A DNA stretch of 64,000 bases, from the NCBI GenBank assembly GCA_963730995.1, contig CAVSUB010000002.1:806001-870000 (forward strand). Direction: 5' to 3'. The first letter of the stretch is position 1; the number at the start of each line of letters is the position of its first letter. The notes under the pieces were generated by a model, which was not told where the DNA came from, searched no databases, and saw nothing but the letters and a program-made list of their open reading frames with translations. Source of the DNA: CAVSUB01 sp963730995 (GTDB taxonomy: Bacteria > Acidobacteriota > Vicinamibacteria > Vicinamibacterales > 2-12-FULL-66-21). The position numbers and the translations under genes were made by a program. This document shows, one piece after another, positions 53,518 to 61,819 of this stretch.

Positions 53518-54692
53518 CGTGATGGCCCCGGCTTTGAGTTCATTCCAGCGTCCTTGACTGGTCGGAGGTGACACGTGATTCGCTCCGGAGAGATCGCCTC
53601 CACCGTGACACCTGGCGGCAGCGGTCCTGGGACCCGAAGGCCGATCTCCTGAACGCCCTCTGACAGATTGTGAACATCGGCGCGCGCCGTCAGGAGGGCG
53701 CCTTCCATGGAGTCCAGCGCCCACGAGCTTCCGCGCAGCCGCACTTGGGCGGCAACCGCCGACTGATCCACAATCCTTAGTCCGGGCGCGAGGTTCACGG
53801 CCTCAATGGGCACGGTTCTCACCCGAACGATGTTGCCGGCTACCAACGACGTAGCCGCCACGATGATGACGGCAAGCGCTATGGCGACGCTCTGTAGCAA
53901 GAGTTCGGATCGCCTGAAATACCTGGTGGACCGCACGGTGGGTTCCGGCGCGAAGAGCGTCTGAAGCTCGATCAGCATCGCGTCGGCGCTCTCCACCCGA
54001 CGAAACGCGCCATCGTGCATCAGCGTCACATCCCCGCGTTCCTCTGAGGCCACCACGACGATCGCATCTGAGCGCTCCGCGAGCCCCATCCCCGCCCGGT
54101 GACGCGTGCCCCATGTCCGCGGGAGCTTCTCGTTCTGCGAAAGCGGGAGCAATGCTCCGACCCGCGTGATCCGATCTCCTTCGACAATCGTGGCACCGTC
54201 GTGGACCGGCGAGACTTTGCGAAAAATGGCTTCCAGAATCTCTGGCGAAACGTGTCCACCAAGCGGAACCCCACCCGGCAGTAACTCGTTTACCGAATCG
54301 TGGCGCGTGAGCACGAGCAGCGCACCGCGTCCAGCTCCGGCGAGAGAAAACGCGGCGGCCGAGACGACCTCCAGCGCTTGCGACAAGGCACCGCGGCGTT
54401 CTGATCGCTTCAGCACAACCTCGAGCGTGTTCAGCGCATGCCGAAGCTCGGGCTGGAAAAGGACGATCAGCACCACGCCGGCGCCGACCGCCGCCGCATG
54501 GAGAACCCAGACGGTGATCACAAGATCGAGTTGTCCTGCGACCAGCGCGCCCACCTCCAACCCCAGGATGCCGATGGTCACGCGCAATGCGCGCGCATCG
54601 CGGCTCCAACGCAGCAGCAGGTAGATGGACGGCGCCAGGACGACGAAGTCCACAATGCTCTGCCAGCGGAGCCCATAGGCTGTCATGCTCAC
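53514..54692 (-). CDS. CdaA-type diadenylate cyclase fused to a YbbR-like domain
   Basis: 392 residues. Three N-terminal membrane helices (about 10-95), then a DisA_N cyclase domain (about 100-250) with the catalytic DGATIV and GTRHRAGMGLAERSDA motifs that convert two ATP to c-di-AMP. A further membrane helix (LLLQSVAIALAVIIVAATSL, about 265-285) is followed by an extracytoplasmic YbbR-like domain (about 295-380, TVPIEAVNLAPGLRIVDQSA to SPERITCHL). In Firmicutes these are two proteins, CdaA and its regulator CdaR. Overlaps the malic enzyme stop by 4 bp. c-di-AMP controls potassium and osmotic balance, so a link to ion-pumping neighbours is plausible. Confidence 0.85.
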   Translation of the reverse strand: MSMTAYGLRWQSIVDFVVLAPSIYLLLRWSRDARALRVTIGILGLEVGALVAGQLDLVITVWVLHAAAVGAGVVLIVLFQPELRHALNTLEVVLKRSERRGALSQALEVVSAAAFSLAGAGRGALLVLTRHDSVNELLPGGVPLGGHVSPEILEAIFRKVSPVHDGATIVEGDRITRVGALLPLSQNEKLPRTWGTRHRAGMGLAERSDAIVVVASEERGDVTLMHDGAFRRVESADAMLIELQTLFAPEPTVRSTRYFRRSELLLQSVAIALAVIIVAATSLVAGNIVRVRTVPIEAVNLAPGLRIVDQSAVAAQVRLRGSSWALDSMEGALLTARADVHNLSEGVQEIGLRVPGPLPPGVTVEAISPERITCHLRPVKDAGMNSKPGPSR

Positions 54693-55958
54693 CCGTGGCG
54701 CGCCTCGGGCGCGGCTGGCGCACAGTGCGCGCGCTCCTCATGCGAAAGCCGTACACGGGTCGCGACAGAGTCGGAGGAGGCAGTCAGGTCCGTCAGGGGC
54801 CGAGAGGCTGCGCCGGTTCGGACGGCGGCACCGGCGACAGCGGCTGCCACACTAGGGAGCACTTCAGTGTCCAAAGGCATCGGAATGATGCAATCACGTC
54901 CGAAGGATGTGGACCCACGCGCAACCGCGGCGATCGCCCGGCACGCCGCCAGCTTCATCTCTTCATCGATCCGCGTCGCCCGCACGTCGAGCGCCCCACG
55001 AAAGATGGACGGGAACGCGAGCACGTTGTTGACCTGGTTTGGATAATCCGAGCGACCGCTGGCGAAGATCGCATCGGGACGCGCATGCTCGACAACGTTG
55101 TAGCTGACCTCGGGGTCGGGATTGGCGAGCGCAAGAATCAGCGGACGCTCGGTCATGGAGCACACCATTTCCGCGGTCACAGTCCCTGGGCCCGATACAC
55201 CGATAAACACGTCGGCACCGCGTAGCGCGTCCGCCAGGGTCCGTACCGCCGACTGGGTGGCGAACCTCCGTTTGTAGCGATTCAGGTCGGTTCGTTCCGA
55301 ATACACGACTGCCCGGGAATCGACGAGGACGATGTGCTCCTTGGCGATGCCGAGTGCAGACAGCATCGCCGCGCAGGCGATGCCAGCCGCTCCCGCGCCT
55401 GCAATGACTACGCGCACGTTTCCAATCGCCTTGCCTTGAATGTCCAACCCATTGAGGAGGGCCGCTCCCACGACGATGGCGGTTCCGTGCTGATCGTCAT
55501 GAAATACAGGAATTGGGAGAGCGTCGATCAGAGCCTCCAACTTCGAAGCACTCGGGGGCCTTGATATCCTCGAGATTGATGCCTCCGAACGTTGGCGCTA
55601 TGGCAGTGACAATGCGCACGAGCTCTTCGGGATGCACAACGTCGAGTTCCAGATCAAACGCGTCGATGTCCGCCAATCGTTTGAACAAGAGTGATTTGCC
55701 TTCCATCACCGGCTTGGCAGCCAGGGGTCCCAGATTTCCCAATCCGAGCACGGCAGTCCCATTCGACACGATCGCGACGAGGTTGCCCTTGTTGGTGTAG
55801 CGATAAACCGAATCGGGATGACGTTGGATCGCACGGCACGGAGTAGCGACGCCAGGCGTATAGGCCAAGGCTAGATCCGTCGCGGTGTCGCACGGCTTAG
55901 TTGCCGTGATCTGAGTTTTCCCCGTAGGTCGCCGCGCGTGGTAACGAAGGGCTTTCAT
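54689..55958 (-). pseudogene. NAD(P)-dependent malic enzyme, one frameshift
   Basis: Two overlapping frames give one MaeB-type malic enzyme of about 422 residues without a phosphotransacetylase domain. 5' part: DLALAYTPGVATPCRAIQRH, SNGTAVLGLGNLGPLAAKPV, GINLEDIKAPECFEV. 3' part: EALIDALPIPVFHDDQHGTA, VVIAGAGAAGIACAAMLSAL (NAD(P) site), ALANPDPEV, ASGRSDYPNQVNNVLAFPSI. One extra G in the GG of gttggaggctctg (about 55536-55542) breaks the frame; removing it restores the family sequence. All catalytic parts are present, so error or very recent mutation are both possible. The product is pyruvate, CO2 and reduced nucleotide. Confidence 0.85.
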
Positions 55959-55978
55959 GGTGCTCCCGGAATCTCTCG

Positions 55979-56173
55979 TCAATGAAAATGCTGCGAACCG
56001 GCGCCCGTACAGGAGCCCTGATCGAGTGTCTTCTGTAGCCATGCCAGGTACGGATCGAGCACGACGGTTCGGTACCCTTTACGCTCAAACGGTTCACGCC
56101 TCACGTCAGGCCACAGCATGAACATCAGGCAGTGCACAGAGTCGCTGAGGGGAACGGGGTGCAGTAACAGCAT
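55979..56173 (-). CDS. Small protein of unknown function (64 residues)
   Basis: Reads MLLLHPVPLSDSVHCLMFML, then WPDVRREPFERKGYRTVVLD and a C-terminus with two Cys-less Gly/Ser/His residues (GSQHFH). I do not recognise a family. It sits 20 bp upstream of the malic enzyme start and just downstream of an AT-rich promoter-like region, so it would be the first gene of the long operon if real. Confidence 0.4.
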   Translation of the reverse strand: MLLLHPVPLSDSVHCLMFMLWPDVRREPFERKGYRTVVLDPYLAWLQKTLDQGSCTGAGSQHFH

Positions 56174-56175
56174 TC

Positions 56176-56200
56176 ATACATTATAATATTTGCATATAGC
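56176..56200. promoter_or_regulatory. AT-rich promoter/operator at head of the operon
   Basis: An AT block (cattataatatttgcatata) unlike the GC-rich surroundings contains TATAAT on the minus strand (rc of 56180-56185) and an imperfect TATA-N9-TATA dyad resembling the ArsR palindrome at 56632. Candidate promoter of the operon with an overlapping ArsR site. Confidence 0.5.
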
Positions 56201-56231
56201 GTCCGGGGTTGAGTTCCACGAGGAGCGTCAT

Positions 56232-56576
56232 CTAGACTCTCCGGCCTTCTCGCTGCAGCTCGCGGAGCATCCCGCGCGTGTTCACCAAATGGTTGTTGAA
56301 GATGCGGCGGGCCACGTCCAGCAGATCCTCGATGGCGGGATCCCGCAAAGCGTAGCGCACCGACAGGCCCTTCTTCTCGGACGTCACGATGCCCTGATTA
56401 CGCAACACGGCGAGCTGCTGCGACACGACGGGCTGGTCCAATTTCAGGGCCTCTTGGAGTTCCTGCACACTGCGATCGCCGCCTATCAGGATCTCCAGAA
56501 TCTTGATGCGGACCGGATGGGAGAGCGCTCGAAAGAACTGCGCTTTGAAGGTCTGCAGTGCGGTTGCGGGCATCAA
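56232..56576 (-). CDS. ArsR-family transcriptional regulator
   Basis: 114 residues. Winged helix typical of ArsR/SmtB: FRALSHPVRIKILEILIGGD, SVQELQEALKLDQPVVSQQL with recognition helix PVVSQQLAVLRNQG, and wing SEKKGLSVRYALRDPAIEDL. It contains no cysteine, so the usual thiol or Cys-based metal sensing is excluded; His-based sensing or another signal must be assumed. A perfect 18-bp palindrome lies 56 bp upstream and a weaker AT dyad lies at the head of the downstream operon, so it probably represses both itself and the operon. Confidence 0.9.
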   Translation of the reverse strand: MMPATALQTFKAQFFRALSHPVRIKILEILIGGDRSVQELQEALKLDQPVVSQQLAVLRNQGIVTSEKKGLSVRYALRDPAIEDLLDVARRIFNNHLVNTRGMLRELQREGRRV

Positions 56577-56930
56577 GCTACCTGCGCGATGCTCGGCGAC
56601 CCGGGAATCCGGTGTCGAGCCGCTTAATATTAGTATATAGCTATATACTGCGGCGGGTCAAACGCCGCCAGCGCGAGCCTTCCCGGTTGAGGCGCTCTCA
56701 CATCTTGACGGCCACCGCCCGCGGGCCCCGGCGACGCCTTCCGCAACGATCTCGATTTGGAGGCGACCATCATTCTGAACGGGAGTCGTCATACTGGGGT
56801 GACAGTTTCCGCGGCACGGTAGACGACGTTCGATCTGCTATGGGATTGGGTCCAAAGTTGGGTCCAAGTGGCGACCCTGGAGACTGGCTCCAGGCTCGTA
56901 AGTTGCGCCGGGTCAACGAATGTGTTGACG
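56577..56930. other. Right end of island III
   Basis: Contains the ArsR palindrome (56632-56649), then about 280 bp with no recognisable gene up to the att copy at 56931. Confidence 0.6.
56632..56649. promoter_or_regulatory. Perfect 18-bp palindrome, likely ArsR operator
   Basis: AGTATATAG followed directly by CTATATACT, perfectly self-complementary and very AT-rich in a GC-rich region. Placement 56 bp before the ArsR start codon fits an autoregulatory operator of the SmtB/BigR type. Confidence 0.75.
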
Positions 56931-56977
56931 GCTACGAACCAGGAGGTCGTAGGTTCGAGTCCTGCAGGGCGCGCCAA
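56931..56977 (+). repeat. att copy at right end of island III (tRNA-Arg 3' end)
   Basis: 47 bases matching tRNA-Arg 12171-12217 with one mismatch (C to T at 56950). Right border of the array. Confidence 0.9.
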
Positions 56978-57044
56978 CTCATTCCAAATAAACGACTTAG
57001 TGAAATCAGCCATCAGCAGTTGGTCGGAAAGGACCTCCTGTCTG

Positions 57045-57335
57045 ATGTCTGCGCTCGCTGACCAGTTCACGCGATTTCTCGACGAACGGCGCTGGCTCCT
57101 CAACGTCACTCCGAAGACCCTGGAGTGGTATGAGGAGATGTTCAAACTGCTGCGCCGTCTCCACCCGACCCTGACCGAGCCCGCCGACCTGACCAAGCCC
57201 GCCCTCAGCCAGTTCGTGGTGAAGATGCGCGAACGCGGGTTGTCGGCGGTTTCGCGCAACACCCGCCTCAAAGCGGTCAACGTGTTCGTGGGGTGGCTGC
57301 ACAACGAGAGCGATCGACCGGCCTGCCGCCCGTGA
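57045..57335 (+). pseudogene. Tyrosine integrase N-terminal fragment
   Basis: 96 codons forming a core-binding (SAM-like) domain: ADQFTRFLDERRWLLNVTPK, LEWYEEMFKLLRRL, LSQFVVKMRERGLSAVSRNT, LKAVNVFVGWLHN. The catalytic domain is missing: the frame ends ESDRPACRP and the DNA then reaches the cytochrome gene. Unlike the other integrases it points away from the att site, so it comes from another element that was cut back. Confidence 0.8.
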
Positions 57336-57360
57336 TTCCGAGAGGCAACTGGACCTGTGC

Positions 57361-57924
57361 TTAGCGCCCCTTTGACTGCGGATACCAGAAGGTCAGATGA
57401 CAGGACTCGCAGACGCCATCGAGATCGCTACCGCTGCTTTCGAGTCGCGCGACGTCCTTCTTGTCGACGGCGTCGAGCATGGACGCCGCGGAGCCGTGAA
57501 GGTTCTGCGTCATGGCTGTCCAGGCGGCCCAATTCTGATTGAGTAGCTTCTCGATCTCTGACGGGGGCAATTCTGATCCGGGCAGTGCGTCGTCGGCCTT
57601 GAGCGTCTGTTGACCCTCCCTGGCCACGTGCCGGCCTGGGATCAGCAGGAGGTTCGTCGACTCCATGAGGGAGACCGCATGACGCCTCACCGCAGCCCAT
57701 TCCTCATCGGATCTCGGTTCGAGGTCTCTGGTTCCCTTGGCATCGGAGACCCGGCCGACCGAGTCCCACAGGCCTTGGGCGCTCGGCGCGACCATGGACT
57801 GCATGAGTTCGCGAATGGTGCTGGTCGCTTGAAACGGCGGGCCCGCGGCCGGCGCCGGATGCGCCCGGCAAGCAGCCGAGAAGATGGTCACAATGAGGCA
57901 CACGATCAGGCCGGACGTTCGCAT
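57361..57924 (-). CDS. Cytochrome c'-like lipoprotein
   Basis: 187 residues. A lipoprotein-type signal (LIVCLIVTIFSAAC, Cys19 as lipid site), a helical body (STIRELMQSMVAPSAQGLWD, DEEWAAVRRHAVSLMESTNL) and a C-terminal haem-binding motif CESCH, as in class II cytochromes c' where the CxxCH lies at the end. Likely a periplasmic membrane-anchored haem protein for electron transfer or gas binding. The open frame is complete; the next gene downstream is the integrase fragment. Confidence 0.8.
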   Translation of the reverse strand: MRTSGLIVCLIVTIFSAACRAHPAPAAGPPFQATSTIRELMQSMVAPSAQGLWDSVGRVSDAKGTRDLEPRSDEEWAAVRRHAVSLMESTNLLLIPGRHVAREGQQTLKADDALPGSELPPSEIEKLLNQNWAAWTAMTQNLHGSAASMLDAVDKKDVARLESSGSDLDGVCESCHLTFWYPQSKGR

Positions 57925-58040
57925 GAATCCTCACCAAGTTCTGCGCTGCTAGTAACAACGGAAGTCTGACTCGCGCGCCAAGCCCGCGCTGCTTGGTTGC
58001 GAGCGGAGTCTGATGCTGTGTCTACGTGGCTATAACTCGA

Positions 58041-58547
58041 TCAATTGCCCGTTCCAAGGTACGGCAGCATGCGTCCGCAGTAGAGGACCGCAAACCAGCT
58101 GAAAAGCGACACCGCGCCGATGACCTTCATCGTGGTCGATGTGTCTGCGTCCGGGTGCATCCCCAGCGCCGGGATCGCCAGCCGCGTCTCGAAGAACAGG
58201 GCGTTTGCGCCAGCGAGGCCAAGGAAAGCCACTTTCGCCCACCAGACGGCGCTGGTCAGATACAGATGCGGCTGCATGATCAGGAATAGCGTCCCCGTGA
58301 CGGCGTTGATGACGAATCCGCCGATCGCCCACGGCATCAGCGTTTTCACCTGGCGGATGGCAAGGCCCCGAAACAGCCCGATCAGCCGCAAGTCGAGCAG
58401 GCCCGCGCCGCCAATCAGCATGCACAGGCCGATGAAGTGCAGCGACTCGGACGCTGGCCACAGCCAGGAGATCCCGAACAGCGTTTTGGAGATCCAGGTC
58501 GATTCCATCCAGCCGGCCAGTTCAGCCATGGTCAGGGTCCGCTTCAC
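58041..58547 (-). CDS. Four-helix integral membrane protein A
   Basis: 168 residues, four membrane helices (FGISWLWPASESLHFIGLCM, IGGFVINAVTGTLFLIMQPH, WWAKVAFLGLAGANALFFET, VIGAVSLFSWFAVLYCGRML). Conserved His in SLHFIGL and Arg in LDLRLIG resemble DUF6644-type proteins (recalled, not searched). It is paralogous to the gene upstream. GTG 58547 overlaps the upstream stop as GTGA; ATG 58529 is the alternative start. Confidence 0.75.
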   Translation of the reverse strand: MKRTLTMAELAGWMESTWISKTLFGISWLWPASESLHFIGLCMLIGGAGLLDLRLIGLFRGLAIRQVKTLMPWAIGGFVINAVTGTLFLIMQPHLYLTSAVWWAKVAFLGLAGANALFFETRLAIPALGMHPDADTSTTMKVIGAVSLFSWFAVLYCGRMLPYLGTGN

Positions 58548-59020
58548 TTCTTCAAGTAGGCCATCAGCCGGCCGGCGACGATGGCGACCGTCCACATCCC
58601 GAGGGCGGCGGCGGCCATTGAGCGCGTCTGGACCGTCGCGACCTGTCGCGCGCCCATCCCGTCGATCGTCCGGCGTTTCACCACCAGCCCCAGCGCCAGC
58701 GCCACCGCGATGCTGGCCATCTTCACGTAGAAGACCGGGTCTACGACTCGATCTGCCGCTTCCGTGAGAAACAGTACGAGGCCGCTGACGAGGTTGATCG
58801 TGAAGCCAATCCAGATGAAGCGGTAGAGCGGCTGCAGGCGGTGCAGGGGGATGAGCCCTGAGACCTGCAGCACCCGCAGGTTGATCACGAAGCTCGCCCC
58901 GACGAGGATCGCCATTCCGACGGTATGCAGCGTGAGCACGGTCGGATACGCCCAGATGGACGGCGAGCCAAGAAACCAATCGGTGAACGCACTGTTCTGC
59001 AGACGCTGGAAAAACGACAT
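58544..59020 (-). CDS. Four-helix integral membrane protein B
   Basis: 158 residues, four membrane helices (YPTVLTLHTVGMAILVGASF, YRFIWIGFTINLVSGLVLFL, PVFYVKMASIAVALALGLVV, AAALGMWTVAIVAGRLMAYL). It shares the LHTVGMA-type His helix and layout with protein A. Function unknown; the histidines could bind haem (inference). It starts 4 bp after the DUF6152 gene and couples to protein A. Confidence 0.78.
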   Translation of the reverse strand: MSFFQRLQNSAFTDWFLGSPSIWAYPTVLTLHTVGMAILVGASFVINLRVLQVSGLIPLHRLQPLYRFIWIGFTINLVSGLVLFLTEAADRVVDPVFYVKMASIAVALALGLVVKRRTIDGMGARQVATVQTRSMAAAALGMWTVAIVAGRLMAYLKK

Positions 59021-59024
59021 TCGG

Positions 59025-59438
59025 CTACTTCTTCACGTCGTCCTTGGGCCGGGCGATGTCGTGGTACAGCCGCGTACCGTCCGGGCGAATCGCATAGAAG
59101 AGCGAGATGCCCTTGGACCCATCCTTCATCGGATGTCCAACCAGTCTGATCGGATCGCCGGCCTTGTAGCTGGCGCGGGTCCACCCCTGTCGCGTCATGA
59201 TGTTGACCGAGCCGCCTTCGACGTCCCAGAGGCCGACGCTCTTCGGGTCGACGCCCGGCCCCTTCCGGACATCGATTGTGAAGTGCACGTGCGGGTTCTG
59301 CCATTTCCATTCTCTGACAACGCCACGATACTCGACGTCCTTGTCCATCTCGAACATCGCAAAGGAATGGTGCGCGAGGAGCGACACCGACGCCAGCGTG
59401 AAAGCGACGATCACCAGACCCAGACTTCGGATTCTCAT
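59025..59438 (-). CDS. DUF6152 exported protein
   Basis: 137 residues with a signal peptide (LGLVIVAFTLASVSLLAHHS) followed by the family block AHHSFAMFEMDKDVEYRGVV, WKWQNPHVHFTIDV and GDPIRLVGHPMKDGSKGISL. Family members are exported beta-rich proteins of unknown role that often sit beside DUF6644-type membrane proteins, as here. Confidence 0.88.
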   Translation of the reverse strand: MRIRSLGLVIVAFTLASVSLLAHHSFAMFEMDKDVEYRGVVREWKWQNPHVHFTIDVRKGPGVDPKSVGLWDVEGGSVNIMTRQGWTRASYKAGDPIRLVGHPMKDGSKGISLFYAIRPDGTRLYHDIARPKDDVKK

Positions 59439-59470
59439 GCGAATCTCCAGGGATGACTGCCGTACCTACG

Positions 59471-60277
59471 TCACTTGATGATCTGCTTGGGCGGAACGAT
59501 CGACTGTTTCTCAACCGGATCGCCGGCGTCGCACCACTCTTCGAGCGCATAGCTGACCGGCGCTCCGCCGGCGCTCACGGTCGGCGCGCGTTCGAACTGG
59601 TAGCGATAGACGTGCGGCGCCTGGTAGATCTTGGGGTCGTTCCAGGTGTACGTAATGGTGAGCCGCTGGCCGTCCGGAGACACCTCGAAGCGCTCGACGA
59701 GCGTCGTCTCCGAAGTGCGGACGCCACCACCGGGTACGCCGCTGGGCGTGAACCCAGTAGTTTCCACGACGAGCGTGTTGCCTTCGTAGCGACCGACAGA
59801 GTGCCCGGCCGGCGTGGGGGTCCACGGATTCGGGTGCGCCCGCCCGTCGAGGAAGAAGTGTCGTATGCCGCCACGCTCGCCGGCGAAAATCACTTCGTCC
59901 TTGTGCTCGACGAAATGCACGCCGCCCGAATCCGGGTTGACGAGAAGCGCTCCGTTACTGCGGCCTCCGCCACCGCCGCTGCATGGCTGGGCCACGACGA
60001 TATACGGCACGCCTGCCGGGTTCGGTCCGCTCGGCTGCGCCGCCGGCGGACCGCCGCGGCCACGGCCTCCGCGCCCGCCGCCGGCAGACACGCCGGGCAG
60101 CAGTTGCGCGGGCGGTATCGACGCGCCAAGCCCGTCGAAGCTTCCGGCGCCGTCAGGATCGATACGAACCCAATCGCCCTCGAGGTGTGGATTCGCGGTG
60201 GTCGGCGCCTGTGCCCGGGGGAATGGCGCCGTCGCCAGCAGCAGGCACGCGGCGAGGACGAGAATCCGGTATCGCAT
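59471..60277 (-). CDS. Exported protein of the GHSxGxxEGxTLVVxTxGF type
   Basis: 268 residues with a signal peptide (RILVLAACLLLATAPFPRAQ), a Gly/Pro-rich linker (about 65-85) and a beta-rich domain containing PAGHSVGRYEGNTLVVETTG, TTLVERFEVSPDGQRLTITY and TWNDPKIYQAPHVYRYQFER. The last two blocks recur in the next gene (60283-61029), so the two are paralogues. Function unknown. It is part of the five-gene minus-strand cluster. Confidence 0.75.
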   Translation of the reverse strand: MRYRILVLAACLLLATAPFPRAQAPTTANPHLEGDWVRIDPDGAGSFDGLGASIPPAQLLPGVSAGGGRGGRGRGGPPAAQPSGPNPAGVPYIVVAQPCSGGGGGRSNGALLVNPDSGGVHFVEHKDEVIFAGERGGIRHFFLDGRAHPNPWTPTPAGHSVGRYEGNTLVVETTGFTPSGVPGGGVRTSETTLVERFEVSPDGQRLTITYTWNDPKIYQAPHVYRYQFERAPTVSAGGAPVSYALEEWCDAGDPVEKQSIVPPKQIIK

Positions 60278-60282
60278 GCTCG

Positions 60283-61029
60283 TTACTCCTTCGAAATCGC
60301 TCGGCCGGCCGGCTTCGCGCTCCGCGGCGGATTCAGGAACTTCGCACGCTCCTCGTCATAGGGGTCGCAGGGCAGCCATTGCCGGGGCTCGTAAGTGGCC
60401 GGCAGGCGGTGATACCGGTACTCGTACGAGTGCGGCGTGCGGAACACACCGGGGTCGGTCCAGGTGAACGTGACCGAGAGGAGCGCGCCGTCCTTCAACA
60501 AGCGGTATCGCTCGACCAGCCGCGATTTCTCCGTGCGGTACCCGCCACCGGGGATGGCGGTGATTCCATGCTGTCCGTGGAAGCCGACTGTGTCGACCAG
60601 CAGGGTGTCCCCCTCCCAATGCGCGATCGAATCGCCATTCGTGGAGGGATCGAAGATGTCTTCGCTGACGTGTGCCGCTCGATTCGTGTAGAGATAGCGC
60701 GGCGCCGAGGAGTTCTCCGGCGCGATGATCACCGCCGTCGCCCCCTGCCGGATGTCGAGCGGGCGCCCGGGATCCATCACAAAGGGAACGCCGAGCAGGT
60801 TGCACCAGCGAACGGCATAGGCGTCGCCTTTGGCACGCGCGTCGATCTTCGCGCGCGTAACCGACGGCAACAGGCTGGCGCGTGGCACCTGCCGGCTGTC
60901 GAAGTTGAGCTCCCAAAAGCCGGAAATGTCCGGACTGGTCCTGGTCTCCTGCGCCGCGCGTCCGACCATCGGCGTCGCCGCCGCCGCCAGGCAGGCCACA
61001 ACCGCCGAACAGACCCAGAGTCGTTTCAT
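60283..61029 (-). CDS. Exported protein, paralogue of the neighbour
   Basis: 248 residues with a signal peptide (LWVCSAVVACLAAAATPMVG). Shares blocks with the gene at 59471: GDSIAHWEGDTLLVDTVGFH, RLVERYRLLKDGALLSVTFT, WTDPGVFRTPHSYEYRYHRL. It begins ISGFWELNFDSRQVP, typical of these lipocalin-like exported proteins. Five bp separate the two. Head of the 61029-58041 cluster. Confidence 0.75.
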   Translation of the reverse strand: MKRLWVCSAVVACLAAAATPMVGRAAQETRTSPDISGFWELNFDSRQVPRASLLPSVTRAKIDARAKGDAYAVRWCNLLGVPFVMDPGRPLDIRQGATAVIIAPENSSAPRYLYTNRAAHVSEDIFDPSTNGDSIAHWEGDTLLVDTVGFHGQHGITAIPGGGYRTEKSRLVERYRLLKDGALLSVTFTWTDPGVFRTPHSYEYRYHRLPATYEPRQWLPCDPYDEERAKFLNPPRSAKPAGRAISKE

Positions 61030-61374
61030 CGAGTGCTCCGGCAGCTGAGAGGTACTGACTGAGGCGCTTTCGGACTTCGGCGGCCGTTACTCGCACAATT
61101 GGATCCTGCGCGGTGTCGTAACTGGGATCACGCCGAACACGTCGTGGCCGATGGTGCGTTCTATCAGCCCTACGGCGCACGAGAGCGCGTGCTCGACGGC
61201 GTGCGGCAGGAACGCTGGAAACCGTTTGCTGTTGCGGAAGGGTGCGGTGCCCAGGACGGGCCCGAGCTGCTCGCGCACGAGATCCATGTCGCCGATGTGG
61301 CGGGAAGCCAGGGTCGGACGCGCCGATGAGGCAGCCTCGGCGTCATGCGACGGAGACGGTGATTGAACGGCCAT
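61030..61374 (-). pseudogene. Remnant of a VRVTAAEVRKRL-type regulatory protein
   Basis: Frame 1 reads VREQLGPVLGTAPFRNSKRF, HAVEHALSCAVGLIERTIGH, DVFG; after one missing base near 61135 a second frame continues DPSYDTAQDPIVRVTAAEVR, KRLSQYL. Joined, this is the N-terminal module found ahead of membrane and TolB/PD40 or CadC-like regions in Acidobacteriota proteins. Everything after it is gone; the next gene begins at once. Confidence 0.65.
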
Positions 61375-61819
61375 TATTCGGCGCGCGTCGAGACCGGGCC
61401 AGACGGCGGCGAACACACACCAAATCGGGCTCTTCGGTATCGGCAGGTTAGTTTACACCCTCCGGCAAGTCCCGGAGATGCGACGCGACAGCGCATGGGC
61501 GTGGCACTCCCGCCGTCCGCGTACGTGTCTGGTGACGAGATTGGTGAGCGAGTAGGTCGCATGAGACGGGCCGGGTAGACTGCGGTCCTGACGAGCGGAG
61601 GCGATCAGCCTCAGCCGACCTCGGAAAGTCGGGGTCGGCTGTCCCGCTTCGCAGTCAGTCGGTGTCGGTCGCAGACGCCTGTTCCCGCCGCTCTTTCACC
61701 CGGTGATCTTGATCCGCGTGCGCATCGTCGGATACTGTCGCGCAGCCTGTGATGAAGTGGACCTTGGCAGTCGCCGCCGCATGTCTGCTCGCCGTTGCGG
61801 TCGTGGCGCTCGACGGCAC
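61375..61819. other. Gap between remnants
   Basis: No gene recognised. It contains a hairpin (cagccgacc 61612-61620 with ggtcggctg 61633-61641) without a T-tract, and a short open frame at 61752 with a signal-peptide-like sequence (MKWTLAVAAACLLAVAVVAL) that stops after 26 codons. Confidence 0.55.

Larger units (their letters stand above)
40759..56977. mobile_element. Island III at tRNA-Arg (Ehr-like complex operon)
   Basis: A 16.2-kb unit between att copies 40713-40758 and 56931-56977. The best-preserved integrase of the array sits at its left end. Its right end lacks the gtccgagctacagacacg segment of islands I and II and its att copy has one mismatch, so it is a different or older element type. 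Confidence 0.75.
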
